Shown here in pieces: positions 24,908-38,050 of a DNA stretch of 64,000 nucleotides (position 1 is its first letter; each line of letters opens with the position of its first letter). The position numbers were made by a program, and so were the translations under genes. The notes under the pieces were generated by a model that was not told the origin of the DNA, made no database searches, and saw only the letters and a program-made list of their open reading frames with translations. The stretch is from Echinococcus granulosus. Lineage: Eukaryota > Platyhelminthes > Cestoda > Cyclophyllidea > Taeniidae. Location of the stretch: NCBI RefSeq assembly GCF_000524195.1, contig NW_020170505.1:87776-151775 (forward strand). Direction: 5' to 3'.

Positions 24908-25035
24908 TATGACCGACCGGCTGGCCTCTGGGCGGTAGCAGTAACCCAAAGCCTTGCTGAATTTTGAATATACATTCTGCTCGAGTACTGCGTCTTCTTT
25001 CGTATTCATAGAAGTCTCAAAGCCTCACAGCTACA
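24908..25035 (+). repeat. Degenerate TRIM-family LTR fragment
   Basis: It contains the family signature ATACATTCTGCTCGAGTACT followed by CGTCTTCTTTCGT and AGAAGTCTC, with many substitutions. It lies just before the better-preserved solo LTR at 25050. Confidence 0.5.
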
Positions 25036-25049
25036 CCATCAATAACTAC

Positions 25050-25246
25050 TGTAATACGATAGTGGTTTATCCCTCGGTTCTAGTGGGGCGCCACTTTTGG
25101 ACTTTGAATTAGCCCCCTTGTACCTCGCTGGGTGGGCTGGCCTTTTAGGCCATGCCAGTAGCCTGGACACCTTCTCTGTGCTGAATATATATTCTGCCCG
25201 AGTATTGTGTCTTCTTTTGTCTTCGGGGAGTCTCGGGACGCTGTGG
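25050..25246 (+). repeat. Solo LTR of the TRIM-like family
   Basis: It begins TGTAATACGATAGTGGTTTA and runs through CCTCGCTGGGTGGGCTGGCC, AATATATATTCTGCCCGAGT and GTCTCGGGACGCT. The end is diverged (CTGTGG in place of CTACA). No internal region follows, and no convincing target duplication is left. Confidence 0.8.
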
Positions 25247-26699
25247 TAAAAATGAGTGAAGTTGAAAGAATGAATTTGGTCGGTTAAACATGGCATCGAA
25301 CTCGTACACGCTCTCCCCATTTACTTTACCGAATAAACATGACAAAACTAAATCAACCTAAGTGTTCTTTGAATATGAGGGTAGGGGAGGAGGGGGTCTG
25401 TGAGCCTCGTCCAACAGTGTCATCAACCATGTAGATTAAAAAAAACGTAACCACCTGGTATAAACGTCCATTTAAGCCCTTTAGTACTCTAACAATAATG
25501 CGATCTTGTTGTAGGAACTTTATGCAAGGTGCTAGCTTAAAGTGCTACCTTAGTTAATATTAGTGGATGTTTACCAAAACAGATAACACTGGTGGTACAG
25601 TCACTAAAGCTAACCACTTGGCTTCTCAATAACAGGCCTCAGACATTATCTTAATTTTTTTCCTAAATATTGTATTAATTGCCCACCATACCTTCTTTTA
25701 GGGTGAGCTTTTTTGGGTGTCTTCTTTATTAAATTTTGCCCGTCCCAAGGACACATTTGTAGTTTACTGGATGCGATTTGCTCGCGTAGCCCTCCTGGTA
25801 CTTTCAGCAGTTTCATTTATATTCCGGCACGCGTATTTCAAGACAAATGTGCACACATTTTTTTAATCTATCATCACAGTCTGCGAGCTTACACTTTTAA
25901 ATAAATGGGTCTTTTGCCCTTGAGACTAACGGTGTGGCTCTATAGTTAACTCGAGAATCATGGTTCTAAGCTATCGTGATTTTGAGTAGCCTTCCCAAGT
26001 ACTATCCTCAAACTTGCCTAGATTTGTTTAGAAATGGATCCTCGTGTTGACACCTTTCTACTGTTTTATTTTAAGCACCCAACCACTGTGTGAATAATTC
26101 GGTTCGTTTCTATGCCTTTATAGTGATGTACTAAAATGCCTGGTCAAGCCACTAAGCCTCTTTTGATTGACATTCTTATATCCTCATAGCTTTCCTGCTT
26201 TGTTGACACTATGCTATGTTGTGGTTGAAAAGGCTCACGCTCGTAATTTTTAGGGTTTGCTTATCCAACAGACGAGGTGCCTTTATTTTAGCCTACACCC
26301 CATGTCAGTGGTACATCCCGAATTTTCTCTGCTTTAAATGCTCGGCTTTATATACGCATCTGCGGTTCCATTTTGAAAGATCCTTGTAAAGTTGCGGTGC
26401 TTTGTATGGTAGCATTATCCTGTGACTACCTTTTCAGGTTAATAACTTGTTCTGTGCTCTGCTTAGCAGTTACTAAGCTTTTAAGATTGTGTAATGTTGG
26501 AGAACTAGCATTTTCAAGAAATTGTACTTGGCTGGCAACGTCTTGTTTTGTACAAGTGCCAGCATAACCGTCGTGCTCTTAAGTAATGTAAATGAAATCC
26601 AGTCGATTACAGGATGTATCCTTAACATGAATTATCCTTCACATTTTTATAGGTCATCGTAGCTACATAAGCTCCAAGTCCTCCTTTTTCCAATCGCAG

Positions 26700-29600
26700 A
26701 TGTCAGAATCAACCACAACTGGTGCGGGAGGTTTTGGGAGGGAGGACGGAAACGTGGAATTCATTAATCTAGACGAGGACACGGACACTGGTGACTCAGA
26801 ATTCGAGCCTCCTGAAGGCAGTGGAGTCCAGGATGATGATAGCATTGCAGCGGAGGAGGATGTTGCTGATGAAGAGGAGGTTAATGGTTTGATGAGGGTA
26901 GGAGCTTACTTTCTGTCTCATCCTTCCTTTAGCTCAAAATTTTGTCTTCTTTTTCACCGTCGAATCAGTAACACGCCACCTCCACACATGATTTCTTCTT
27001 GATGAGCCCCTTGATCCCAACACTTAAAATGATTGCCCCTACGATACATGGTTTCTTCATATTTTTATGGAAAATTGGTAGCAGGTGCTTTGTCGTACCT
27101 ATTTATATTGCAATGTTTGCAGACTCATCAGTATTTTAAATCTCTTGTATTATCTATTCACGCCCTGGAATCTGCTTTTGTTTTATGTATTCTAATTGCG
27201 TTTATGCATATACTGTCCAATTCAGAGGTGATCTGACATTCATGTAGTTTTTTGCTCCTTAGTTTTGTAAGAACGTATGTATATGCACTAGTACGTTTAT
27301 TTCTCTAGGAGAGCGAGATGTCACTGAGCGAACTTCTGGCCTCCTATGGTCTTCCCGCTTCTGCCATTCCCGTTGAGACCGTCTCATCAACAATGAATAC
27401 GTCGACTTCGGGCGAGCGAGCTATCACGCGTAAACGCCGCTACAATGGCAGCGCAACACAGGCACCTATCGAGGCATCGGTGACGGTCCAGAGCAGCAGC
27501 AACGGTACTGTTCATCCGGTAAGACTTGCTCGCCTCGCGATCGTTAACGATGAGGCCTTTGGTAAAGAGATACCGCAACCAATGAACATGCATGGTTGGT
27601 GGGCAGCATGGGTGCTTTTGAAGTGTCTGACGTGAATAATAGTGTTAAGTTTCGCGCTAGATTTGATGGATTCATTATGGATAGACGACACCTAAGAAAT
27701 ATCAGAATATCCGCGACTGTAGATGGCGTAAATGAGATGAATCGGTGCCGCTGTGATGTTGGGGAGATTTACCGGTATTTGTTATATTTTCTACCTAAGC
27801 ATTCCCGACGCTCATACTGGAATTTGTCAATGTCGTCGCTGCCAAAGGCTGAGAACAGGAATGTTCGTTTTAGATGCTTTTAGCCAACTGGTGACCCCTT
27901 AGAATGACTTTCTGGCACAAAAATTACCACCAGAATTTTTTAAACTGCTAGTTAGTAGTGTTGATAATGGTTCTACACTGTAATCAAATGAATACGGGGT
28001 TCTATGATAAACATTAAATTACTTCTGCGATTTTAAAAGGCGTAATCAGAGCCAAAAAATACGATGTGGAGACTGCGAATTGGCTGAATTCGCTATTGGT
28101 AAATTGGACAACAATGACAATTAAAACCCGTGTAACCAACTAGGGGTTTCTATCTAAATAATTGTTTTCGTCTTTATCGCACCTGTGGTCTTAAATATTT
28201 TTTTTAAACATTAGTGGTGCTGAGATTTTGCTTGAACCATAAGGCTCACTAACTGTATGAGTATCTACAACATCTTTATTACTGCAGAATCATTTTGGCA
28301 GAGATAGCAACGCCAAGAACTCCTTCGAAATCCCTGTTTTCTGCTCCATTTGGCACTGCATTACAACGAACTTGAAATATTGGTACTCGCTAATAACTCC
28401 CTAAAACGGATTCTTGATAGTAGATTGAAGTAGCTCGTCTATACTAGCACATTATTAGGATTCCTATTCTCCCGTCTTTCTTTTTCGTTCTTTTAAATGC
28501 TGCTGATAGAGGAGTGAGTTCTTAGGTAACTGTTTTTTCTCCCTTCACCACAGCCTGCTCAGATTAAGTCCACCGGTATGAGGGCAATCGAAATTGATCT
28601 CACGTCGAGTAATGGTGAGGCAGAGGAGGAGCTAGTGGATGACGTAGTAATGGACGATGAAGCTGATGACGACGCAGACGTAGATGAAGACGAAGACGAT
28701 GATGATGATGAGGAGGAAGTCGGTTCTGATTGCAAGAATCATACCGTCTCACTTTGGTGTCAGGCACTTGCGGGTACTTTTTTTTTCATCCCCCCGTATA
28801 CATATTTTCATCCAAAGTGCACACTTCTTTTCACTTTCTTTTGACATACAGCCGGTGACTCTCCACCAGCCTATAACTCTGAGGAAGACGAAGATTACCT
28901 GCCCAACGTTGAAGGAGAGGGTGATTGGCGTGGTGTAAGTGNNNNNNNNNNNNNNNNNNNNNNNNNNNNNNNNNNNNNNNNNNNNNNNNNNNNNNNNNNN
29001 NNNNNNNNNNNNNNNNNNNNNNNNNNNNNNNNNNNNNNNNNCGTGGTGTAAGTGTTTTTTTTTTTACTTTCCTTTTCATTATCAGTCTTTTTGGAGTTGT
29101 TTGGCATCTTGCGCTCTGTGATGTATGGAGGTACTTCGTATCTAGTAATGCAAAGGACGTTCAAAAGCTTCTGCATTTTCGGGGTTTCATTTTAAAAGTG
29201 GCAATTTGTCGTGTGTCAGAATGAAATTCGCCTCCTTTTTTATGGAAAACTGATTACCAGTGCATTTTAATGCATGCAAGATATTCACTCGCAGCGGTGG
29301 AAAGATAGTCACGAAAATTATGCACACGATATGTGGAAGAGAAAGGGCTAAAATTATATCATACACTAATACTACGTCCGAAAGGGGTGTTTGAAACATA
29401 ATTTAGCCCTTGCCAGTTTGCGTGGCCAGTGCTAAGACGTGCCTACTTGGATTTAGAGGTTCGAAATTGGTCATACTGGTGCCATTCATGTATTGCGCTC
29501 CTGGCTTCTAGTCACAACCACCATCATGACATTTTACTAGAAGGTTGGGGAGGAGAACTGGACCTGATTGAGTCGCAACTGTTTTGAGTTAGCCTGAGTG

Positions 29601-32600
29601 TGGTAAGTAGTTGGCTAAACAACTGCTGACAAATTGCATTGCGTTCGTGGTGAACTTAATATCCCATGAACGGTGAAAATCTGCTCGGTATAGCTACTGT
29701 TTTCATCCATTTATTAACTTTACTCAAATCTGTTAAATAACAAAGGGGATAAATATTGCCATTGATAATAAGTGTACTTGTTGGCATTCCTCCCAACACC
29801 GTTCTTGTAGTGGTTGAGAGAAACCGAGTGCGCAAATTACCGACCACACACACATTTGAAATTTCCCCTATGTAATTGGTTCCAGTTCTTAACAGTGTCG
29901 GACTATGGACACGAAAGGTCAGATGGTTTTACGATGGTCATCAGAACGGGGGTGAAATGGAAGCAAAACTTGGAACGGTTGCTCACAAACGGCTTATTCA
30001 ATGAAATGATTGATTTTGGGAATTCATCACCCTTTGACTGCATGTCTAGTAGGAAGTAGCATATATTATTTATCTACCTCTGTATTCACAAAGGAGATGC
30101 GCGTGGGAGATGAGTACCAAGCCAGTGTGCCATCCACACCACCGCCGGTAAACTTGCGGACGGACTCGCACTTGGGCGTGGAGGCGCGAATGCTGTGGAA
30201 ACCAAGTCACCTATCGGAGGTGGAGGTGGAGCACTACCAGCAGAACTACTCACGCATTCTTGCGCTCTCTGCACCAACCACTCGTGTACCTGACGACGAA
30301 GAAGTGAGCTTCTTGTCTCATATGAAATTGTTGTCAACTAAAGGTTCCTTTTTCACTTTTCACGGTGGCTTTGTCTTTTTAGCTATTCATCATAAACTAC
30401 TCCCTTTTTCTGCTGTTTCCATAAATGGTAGTTGAAATTACCCTGTCTCAATTCTTGCGGCAAAATTCTTTCGTCTTGATGTTCACCTGTCTAGTAACCT
30501 TTCAGAATCACTTATCCAGTGTCCTCTTTGTTTCTTTCTGATTATAATGGTTTTAGAGACATCCGTGTGAGTGCAACGTTGATAGGATCCTTTGTTTCCA
30601 TCAGTCCGAGTTATGAAAGGAGGTGTGTAATCTAATCAAGCTAATCTTTATTAAAACCTTAAGTTGAGACATGGAGTAACGCAGTTCTAGAAGTCCTACA
30701 GGTAAGTTTTCCATGGCTTCTCTTTTGTTACTTTTTTTGCTAATTAGTCTTATTCAAACTGGATCTACTTTTTTTGTGGAATCTATTGCCTGCCACCTAA
30801 ACAACATGTTCTTCCCCAATGCACCCGAAACCTCATTGTACATCAACACAACACACCAAAAATGTCTCCTACTTACTAATTGGCTTTTACCAATTTGATT
30901 GTGCTTTGTGGTACGTAAGTTGTGTTTGTCTGGGGTAATGAACATACAGTAGTAACGCCACATTTTTATGGAATCGAGAATAAGTATTCATAAGAACAGA
31001 AACTCTTCACCAGCTCTTTTTACACCTTCATACACCCTCTTCAACAATCACAAGTGGTGCATGTTTATTTCGACTACTGTGTCCCCAGCGGTGATCATCA
31101 AAGGGTCTCTGGTGCCGTCGGTACACTTGTCGGTAGCCTTATTGAAAATGCCAGGGTAATGATGGAATAGACAAAACCCTTTCTGAGTAGACATACCTGT
31201 CTAAAACTAAATATATCCGGTAACTTCGAGACCTTGTGGGAAGGAAATATGGAAATGTTGTCTGAAGCCTATTAATTTGCCACGAATTTTTTTAGCTGTA
31301 CGATAGCGATCTTCTTTTTGTATGAATATAAGATAATGTGCCTTTGCCTGCAAGTACCCTAAACTTTGCTCATTCTAGGCGCAAATCATTTTTAAAGTCA
31401 AAACAGGAGTGGGCTCAACCAAAGCTGAGGTTTCCAATGCTTTCAAAAGCTCACTTTCTCTGTGTCTGTACGAGAAGGTTTAATTTCACTACTTAATAAA
31501 AGCTAGTCGAGGGAAGCAATCAAATTGCCTTTTTTTTCTTTTTTTCGCACCATAGGCACTCTTCCTCCTTCTTCGATGCAGTTTCGATCCTGATGAGGCA
31601 TTGAGTCGTCTCCAAATGAAGCCCGTCCAACCCACTGGTTAGTAATATGCTTAATGTATTCGCTAGTGTTGCAAGTTAATATTATATGATCAAATCTTTT
31701 GTTCCTCCTCCCGTTGTTATTTTTTTTGCTGTGATGCCGCAAGCGATCTAAAAGGGACCTTCTCCAGTTGCTAGTCATTTCCTCGGTCAAAAGTCTTCTG
31801 GCTACTTAAGTTATGACTCACTATTCAATTTACTTCAGTAATAATAAAATTTAGGAATCTAGCGCAAATCCTCCAATTTTTGCTGGTTATATTTTGAAAT
31901 CTCCAAAGTCTCGGCGTTATACGTCGGTAGCCTTATCTCGTGATTTAGTTACTGCGGTATCTTATCACTTTCATCAAGCTTGTGAACGCCTAAGGAATTG
32001 TAGGGAAATGCTTACGGAGCTTTGTACCTCATTATAGCTTTAAATCGACTTTCCACTCTTTTGCATCTCTTATGCATCAACTTACATAGATCATTGCAAT
32101 AGGTGGATTCTACTTTTGCTTAAATATGGGAGCCTGACCTGTTCCATTGGCAGAAATTCTTCCTTACCTGGAGACCTGGAGCGAGTCAGATTGCACTGCG
32201 TTTGAAAAAGGATTCATTGCATTCAATAAGAACTTCTTCCAGATCCAACAAAGTAAGGTACGTTTCTTTCTTTAAAGTATGTCTGCACAAACATATTGTT
32301 GTGCTGTTGGTGTTATTGTGTTTGGTACCATTTTGCATCCAGTTGCGTCATAAGACAGTGGGCGAATTGGTGCATTTCTACTACCTCTGGAAGAAGACTG
32401 CACGCCACGACGAGTTTGTTCGTCTTTATCGACGCGAAAAGAAGAAACCCCTCCATCCCGGCATTACGTAAGTGTATCTACGGTTCAGAAAAAAACTTTT
32501 CTGCTCCCCAATAAAACCACATGATGTCACCATCGGCTTTCACTGTTTTGGAATGGATTTTATTCGTTTCTCAAAACCGGGAACTGCAGGAAAATTAATG

Positions 32601-33376
32601 TTCCGCGTAGCATTAACGTTGCATTCGCCTACCCTCTGCTCAGTGCAGGTTGCGACTTGATTCGACGTCAGTCTAAAGTAGCGTAACATTAAATTACAAA
32701 TAAAAATAATCTGGAAAACCATTTTCTTTATGAAATTACTGAAAAATTATCTGTAGAGACTTTATGGACTGTCTCATGAGGGAGCAGCTTTCCGTAGTGG
32801 CTGGTCTCCCAGATGAGGCGGGTGACCTTGAACCCGACTGCCAGAACAAATCGCAAGCCCAAGTGACTCCCCCAAAGGCAGAACTTCCCACTCCGTCCAT
32901 CCATGCCACCTGTGAGTTTTTATTGTTCTGCGCTATTTGTTTGAAAGGCTAGGTCATCGGGCATGAAATTCACGACTTCATCTAGTTGTAATTTTGAGAC
33001 CATTCATCTCGTAATTCTTCCTGTTTGTCTGAGAATAATCCATTATGCCTTGCGTAGCTCGTAGCGATTTTTCAGCTTTTTTTAAAGCCGACTCTGATTT
33101 TTCGAGGATTACTGTCGTTAATATCTGAGGCACTCACCGCAGCGTTCGTAGTTTGTGATACATCAAGATGTCTATGGGTAAATCATATCAGGACCAAATA
33201 GTATGACAGATGAATCAAACCACCCCATCCACCACACTGCTTTATGGTACCATTCGCTCTAAAGTTACTTCGGGACTGTTTTAGCCTCAACAAATGCGAT
33301 CGGTCCGTCGGATCGCGGAGAGGCACCCAGTCAGTACGCGTTAACAGTTAATCGCGGCAGCTCTGCCGAGAACTGA
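26700..33376 (+). CDS. MIER1: MIER-family transcriptional corepressor (ELM2 + SANT)
   Basis: Nuclear scaffold that recruits class I HDACs through its ELM2-SANT module. Ten exons: 26700-26897, 27309-27518, 28554-28773, 28852-28934, 30094-30303, 31556-31637, 32154-32257, 32343-32467, 32757-32911 and 33285-33376 (1479 nt, 492 aa, phases continuous, TGA). Features in order: acidic N-terminus; the MIER helix SEMSLSELLASYGLP; a long Asp/Glu run; NSEEDEDYLP; the ELM2 start EMRVGDEYQASVP; ALFLLLRCSFDPDEAL; the SANT domain WSESDCTAFEKGF to KTVGELVHFYYLWKKT; LHPGITDFMD. Exon 9 could read through to a TAG at 32950-32952, but splicing at 32911 to 33285 keeps frame and ends in a short Ser/Asn-rich tail. 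The paralogue (MIER1/2/3) cannot be assigned; the symbol names the family. Confidence 0.93.
28942..29041. other. Assembly gap of 100 N with duplicated flanks
   Basis: Exactly 100 Ns lie in the MIER intron, seven bases after the exon 4 boundary at 28934. The 13 bases before the gap (CGTGGTGTAAGTG, 28929-28941) are repeated directly after it (29042-29054). The exon 4 donor is therefore present twice, which suggests an unmerged contig overlap rather than missing sequence. Confidence 0.95.
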
Positions 33377-33520
33377 TCGTACCTCTACTGTCTGCTCAAA
33401 TTGGCCTGTACACATTCACACGCAGCACACTGTATTTGTTCGTTTTTTACCAGCAAGACTCGTGTATGTAATGTTTAAATTTATACACGTCAAAATCCAC
33501 ACAACTGTAATTCTTTACTC

Positions 33521-33526
33521 AATAAA
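33521..33526 (+). terminator. Candidate polyadenylation signal for MIER
   Basis: AATAAA lies 145 nt after the MIER stop and 125 nt from the stop codon of the convergent PDCL3 gene. The two 3' UTRs must be short or overlap. Confidence 0.45.
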
Positions 33527-33650
33527 CTACTCTACTGAATTCCCTTCCGAGCGTTTTCCCTACCGTTTAAACGGGCAGTAATATGAGGGAAAGTGCTTTA
33601 CTTCGTTAATAAAATTAGCATAAAAGCGAAAAGGTACAATAATTGACTCT

Positions 33651-34650
33651 CTAGTCACTGTCGGAGTCGCTGGCTTGCCTGTAGCGACTTGTGCCGCCGG
33701 CGCGAATTCGAGTGACGCCATTCGACCGCTCCACACGGGTGTTATCATCTGTCTCATCCATTTCAGCAAGAGAAATCGCTCCCGCCTTAGCTAGCCGCTC
33801 TTCCAAATCTACAAATAAAGAACAGCAGCTGTGACGTGCTGGAATGATACGAATTCAAAGGAACAAAACAGTCTCAAAAACGAACCACTGATGCTGCAGG
33901 GATAGCCACCTAGAGCTCTACTGCCAACATATTGGGCTTTCACGTTTCCCTCACAGTAGATAATAATTGTGGGCAGATTGTTGGAATCAGGGAAATTGGG
34001 AACACAGAGGGATGCCTCGCCACGGAGAAATTTGACAGTGGGGTAACGCGCAGCCAACGTTCGCAAGTGTTGGTCGACCACCGTACACGCTTTATTCCTG
34101 ATTTGATTAAGAGAAGCATATAAGTTGGTGTATATGACGAAAAACAGAGGTCACCAGAGGATAGATACCCTTTTTGTGCGAGATGCACCACGACATTCAC
34201 GCCTTCACCAGCATTACTCACGGATTGTATCCAATCACACTTGGTAACCTCACCGTAAGAGCCAAATTTCGCTTTCCGAACAGCCTCACGCATCTCTTCT
34301 AGACGTTTCTGGCGGTAGAGTTCAAGAAACTTCATATCCTCTTCCAGGTTGACACCACCACGATCTTCCAGAGCCTCTAGTTCCTCTGTTAGCTGGCTGT
34401 ACGACATTTCTTGAACAAGGTCCCGCCCTAGAAGATAAGGAAGTGGAAGTATGCGTATAGTTAAAGCATTCTATAAGTTTTTACTTTGCTTATCAGGAGA
34501 TGGCGGAGGAGTTGCCTCTGTTGGTTTAGGAAGGGGGGGAAGGATGCCCTTTTCCCTAAGAATCGCGTTGAACTCAGTATCTTCAGCAGTACCTTGATGC
34601 TGAACAATTCAAATAACGTAGCCAATCCGACATACCGTCGCCATACTCAT
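33651..34650 (-). CDS. PDCL3: Phosducin-like protein 3 (viral IAP-associated factor family)
   Basis: Cytosolic thioredoxin-fold cofactor that assists CCT chaperonin-dependent folding. Exons 34650-34636, 34599-34485, 34427-34169, 34097-33886 and 33808-33651 (759 nt, 252 aa; human 239). The first exon encodes only MSMAT before a GTATGT donor. Then come GTAEDTEFNAILREKGILPP, a proline-rich linker, LTEELEALED, FLELYRQKRLEEM, the Trx-fold core SNAGEGVNVVVHLAQKG and FLRGEASLCVPNFPDSNNLP. It ends GTSRYRQASDSDSD, the acidic Ser/Asp tail typical of PDCL3. All phases agree. Introns are short (36-76 nt). It is convergent with MIER. Confidence 0.94.
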
Positions 34651-36419
34651 CGGAGCTCCAGTTCAACCACACTAGCCAGTCTCACTTGTAAAATGCACTT
34701 CTTAGACAATCAATAATAACAAGGATCACTGGTCACGAAAATACCGAGCGTACTTTTATTTTTTTAAATAGAACAAGTTTTTATTTTTTAAATAACTTAG
34801 TCAAGTGCATTGAAAAGATTAAGCGTTTATACAACCATTCTTACAAAACGAGGGTATCTACATTTCAACTGATTTTAACTTACCTATTTTTTAAAACCTT
34901 TCAAAATTGCAAACATTACCTAAAAGTACAAAAAAAAGCTTTGAGCAAACGACATCTAGTTTACACAAAGTACGGCTTAGAGCTAATGGTATGGCTCTGA
35001 GGGAGGGGGCAATAACGAATCGCCTAAGTGATCTCCTTGCCGAAACTGAGAGGCAAATAAACAGCTAGCCTACTACAAAGCCTCTCTTCCCTTTTGGGCT
35101 ACGTTACTGCGCTCCCCTTGGTCAACATCCTGCGTCAGCCATCATTACGTAACCGGTGCCGTAAGAAAAAAACCCACAAGCCAACTGCGCCAATCATTGA
35201 ATTCCCTTGCAATTGCAAAGACACTTGGCTGCAATGTCACCGATCCCTCTTGGCAATTCTACTGGGTCTGAGGTTTCAGTCTGTATAGGAACTGGTTTCA
35301 GGCAGAAGAGATTGTGCTGGCCATCACACGCGTCCACAGCTAGCCGTGGGAACACTGGCCCGAAATCAGAGTCAAACGGCAGAGGACGAGATTGGAAACA
35401 GTTCCGTTTGGGTAGAGTTACACGTCTCTTCCTGCTTGCCACTTTGTCCTCACTTCAGTGTGGTTCAGCTGTATCCACCTGGTCCTATCCGGCTGGTAGC
35501 GAAATGAAGGAGGTATCGCGGGTTTACGTAATTAATACACTAATGCAGGAGGGGTAGGCAGCTCCGCAACGAACTTTCCCAAGTGGTTTACAGCTAGTGT
35601 TAATTCAGTTGTTGATCATTTTACTGCAGACCACGTGACTGTGAGAGTTGCTGAAGGTCGATGTCACTTTTTCGTCCCTTATTTTAGGAGTCTTCACCGA
35701 TTCTCCCATCCGCGGCATATGCATATCTTCCGTCACGCCGAGGTTTACCACCCAGCGGAAGTAATTAAGATGGATGTCCTACAGGACCGGGCTCGTTTTC
35801 CACTGCCGCCAATGCAGCGCGTCGAGACTTCCCTGAGGACGGAATATGTATTGTCGACATGGGAAAGACATCGGGGGCTTTGGCATGGTCCGGGGAACAG
35901 GCCACCTAGAAGAGGTACAATGGGGGTGGTTCACACGGCACATTCCCAAAACCCAAATTTGAGCAATCACCTAATGCACCGCAATGCACCCCCGAGGCCC
36001 TGGCCCATGCGGTGGGAAAACATCATAGAGTACCTCAAAACCATTGAACAACCACTAGGAACTCCAACTCGGCAAACATTCACGACTTATATGCCCTACC
36101 TGTATAGGCCATTATTGGAATTCACCCTTAACACTCGAGAGGAGACTTGCCGCACCCACCTTACAAACCAAATTACAAAAACTCACAAAGTAGGGAGGTG
36201 GAACTAATCGAAGGTATTTAATCAAAGGTTAATGGAAGGTGAATTCCCAACGCAGCGAGCCACGAAGCTTCATCGGATAAAAACTACATATACGTCATGG
36301 GAGGAGAAAAGGATGATAATAAGGCGAAACATGAACCAGGAAGAAGAGATAAGAGGTAACGGGATTGAGGAAGAAAAACTGACAAAACTTCGAAAGGAAC
36401 ACACTGTACACCACTGAGT
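34651..36419. other. PDCL3-PDI interval with a retroelement copy
   Basis: It contains the PDCL3 promoter side and an AT-rich stretch (34740-34970). The remainder is mostly the TRIM-like copy C (35081-35975). Open frames of 116 and 190 codons here lie inside the element and are not credited as host genes. Confidence 0.6.
35081..35975 (-). mobile_element. TRIM-like element copy C (diverged)
   Basis: On the minus strand there is an LTR at about 35975-35813 ending GACGCGCTGCA, then a primer-like TTGGCGGCAGTGGAAAAC and an internal region co-linear with the element at 43517-44428. A polypurine tract (AAAAGGGAAGAGAGGC) sits at about 35096-35081, followed by TTTGTAG. The downstream LTR is lost or unrecognisable. 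The plus strand is open for 190 codons (35635-36207), but the frame matches no family. Confidence 0.7.
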
Positions 36420-38050
36420 TTACAATTCTTCCTTCACAATCTCCTCGACGGGCTTTGTAATTTTGCCCTCTTTCTGGATAAACTTCATGAAAGCATCGAC
36501 TGTACGATCCCCATTATAGTCGATAACCTGATAGGGGAATAAAATGCTTATATTTAGCCAATATGCAATGAGAAAGCATTAAAAATTTGCTCACATCATC
36601 ACTATTTTTTGGGAAGAGCTTGATAGTAGGGAAGCTCCCGATCTTAATGTTCTCCAGTTCATTCGTCGTGGCATCCATCTTGGCGATGATGACCTCGGGG
36701 TGGTCCTTGTAGGCCTCACCAAGTTGGTCCCACAGAGGCTTCAACTGCTTACAGTGGCCACACCACGGCGCATAGAATTCAACAAAAACGGCCTTTGACG
36801 GGTCGCGTGCAACAGAGTCAAAATTTTTGCCGACCAGTACCTTGACAGGCTCAGCATCCCAGTTATCGGGAACATCATCAGATTGCAGATAAGGCTTGAT
36901 TTTTCTGTCAATAGCATCGTTTGCAAGGGCCTTTATGGATTCGAATGTGAACTCAACGACCTCAGGCTTGAATTTAACAACAGAATCGTCTAGTTCAATT
37001 ACGCGGTAGGTTGGGCATTCTTCCTTCTTGATGCCAAAGAAACTGAGAATACGCTCATGATTTTCGTCATCGATGTCAATGTGTACAACATGAGCACGAC
37101 CGCGAAATTCAGCACCAACCTGCCTCAGGACATCCATGTACGGGCGGTAGACGTCATCACTCTTTCTCATGAACACAATTATGTGCCTCTTAATGTCACT
37201 GCTGAAAACGACAACGGCCGACTCTTCATTAAACTCGGTGACGAGAGGAACTTTCTCAGTTTTGATAAACTTGGCTAATTCATCCACTGTCATTTTGCCC
37301 TCATACACAACAGTAGGATCATCAAACTAAAATAACAAAAACTTGGCAAAATTGCGCTAAATTCTTGGTTGAAAAGTAAGGGGAGACAGATAACCACATA
37401 CCTTCCTGACAATGACGATCATTACACCATCCTTGTAGTTGAAATGATCAAGAACACTTTTGGCAGTAGGACGGACAAACACCTCATCAGAATTAGAAGC
37501 AACAGTGTGAAAAACTTTCCAATCTTCGGATTCAGTGTTGTCAGTGATGCCAACAACAAGAAATCTATTCTTTTCAACGATGTCTTCGTACTCGTCTGCG
37601 GATTCAATGGTTAGCACAGCTGGACCCGTCTTTCGCTTAAGCCAGCTAATAATACCCTCAGCAGATCGTTCACCATCAAATTCTGTGGGATTACCTTCCC
37701 TGAAAAGTTTCAGAGTTGGGTAACCCCGAACCTCATATTTCGATGCGAGACCGGTTTCTTTAGTAGCATCAACCTTAGCGAGTCTGATTTCCGAATTTTC
37801 TTCAGCAAGTAAAATAGAAGCCCTGTTGTACTCAGGTTCCAAGCGTTGACAATGTCCGCACCATGGAGCATCTACATCAACATAGTCGTTCACAAAGCAA
37901 AAACATACAAAATTCAACAAGAACATATTTGTGGGCTGAAATTGTTTCGTCAAAGTTGCTTTCAGTCAAAACAATGACTTTTGAGGTATCATCCGCAAGA
38001 ACAACGGCAAAAAGGGCCAACGCGACAAGCACAAACACTGACCGGGACAT
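36420..38050 (-). CDS. Protein disulfide isomerase, four thioredoxin domains (a-b-b'-a')
   Basis: ER lumen oxidoreductase that forms and rearranges disulfides; P4HB/PDIA-type. Exons 38050-37909, 37871-37402, 37326-36595 and 36527-36420 (1452 nt, 483 aa, phases continuous). The signal peptide is [19 protein letters not shown]. The first active site is C52-G-H-C55 in [10 protein letters not shown] and the second C393-G-H-C396 in [20 protein letters not shown], in the a and a' domains. The cis-Pro motifs are RGYPTLKLF and GSFPTIKLF. The redox-inactive b and b' domains lie between. The C-terminus is KEEL, a variant of KDEL. The first intron is only 37 nt and splits the Tyr codon of the first active site. 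Confidence 0.96.

Larger units (their letters stand above)
20753..26699. other. Gene-free interval between receptor and MIER
   Basis: Six kilobases without a recognisable exon. It holds a near-intact TRIM-like copy (21691-22555), a strong inverted repeat (23929-23980), a degenerate LTR (about 24908-25035) and a solo LTR (25050-25246). The right end carries the MIER promoter and 5' UTR. An acceptor (CGCAG) directly precedes the MIER ATG, so a non-coding first exon or a trans-spliced leader is likely upstream. Confidence 0.5.

Noticed and set aside
32757..32952. MIER ending by read-through to TAG at 32950-32952
   Set aside because: A good GTGAGT donor at 32912 splices in phase to 33285-33376, giving a proper final exon; the read-through tail is hydrophobic intron-like sequence.
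35635..36207. 190-codon plus-strand frame
   Set aside because: Lies within TRIM-like copy C and its edge; frame not open in the related elements and no domain seen.
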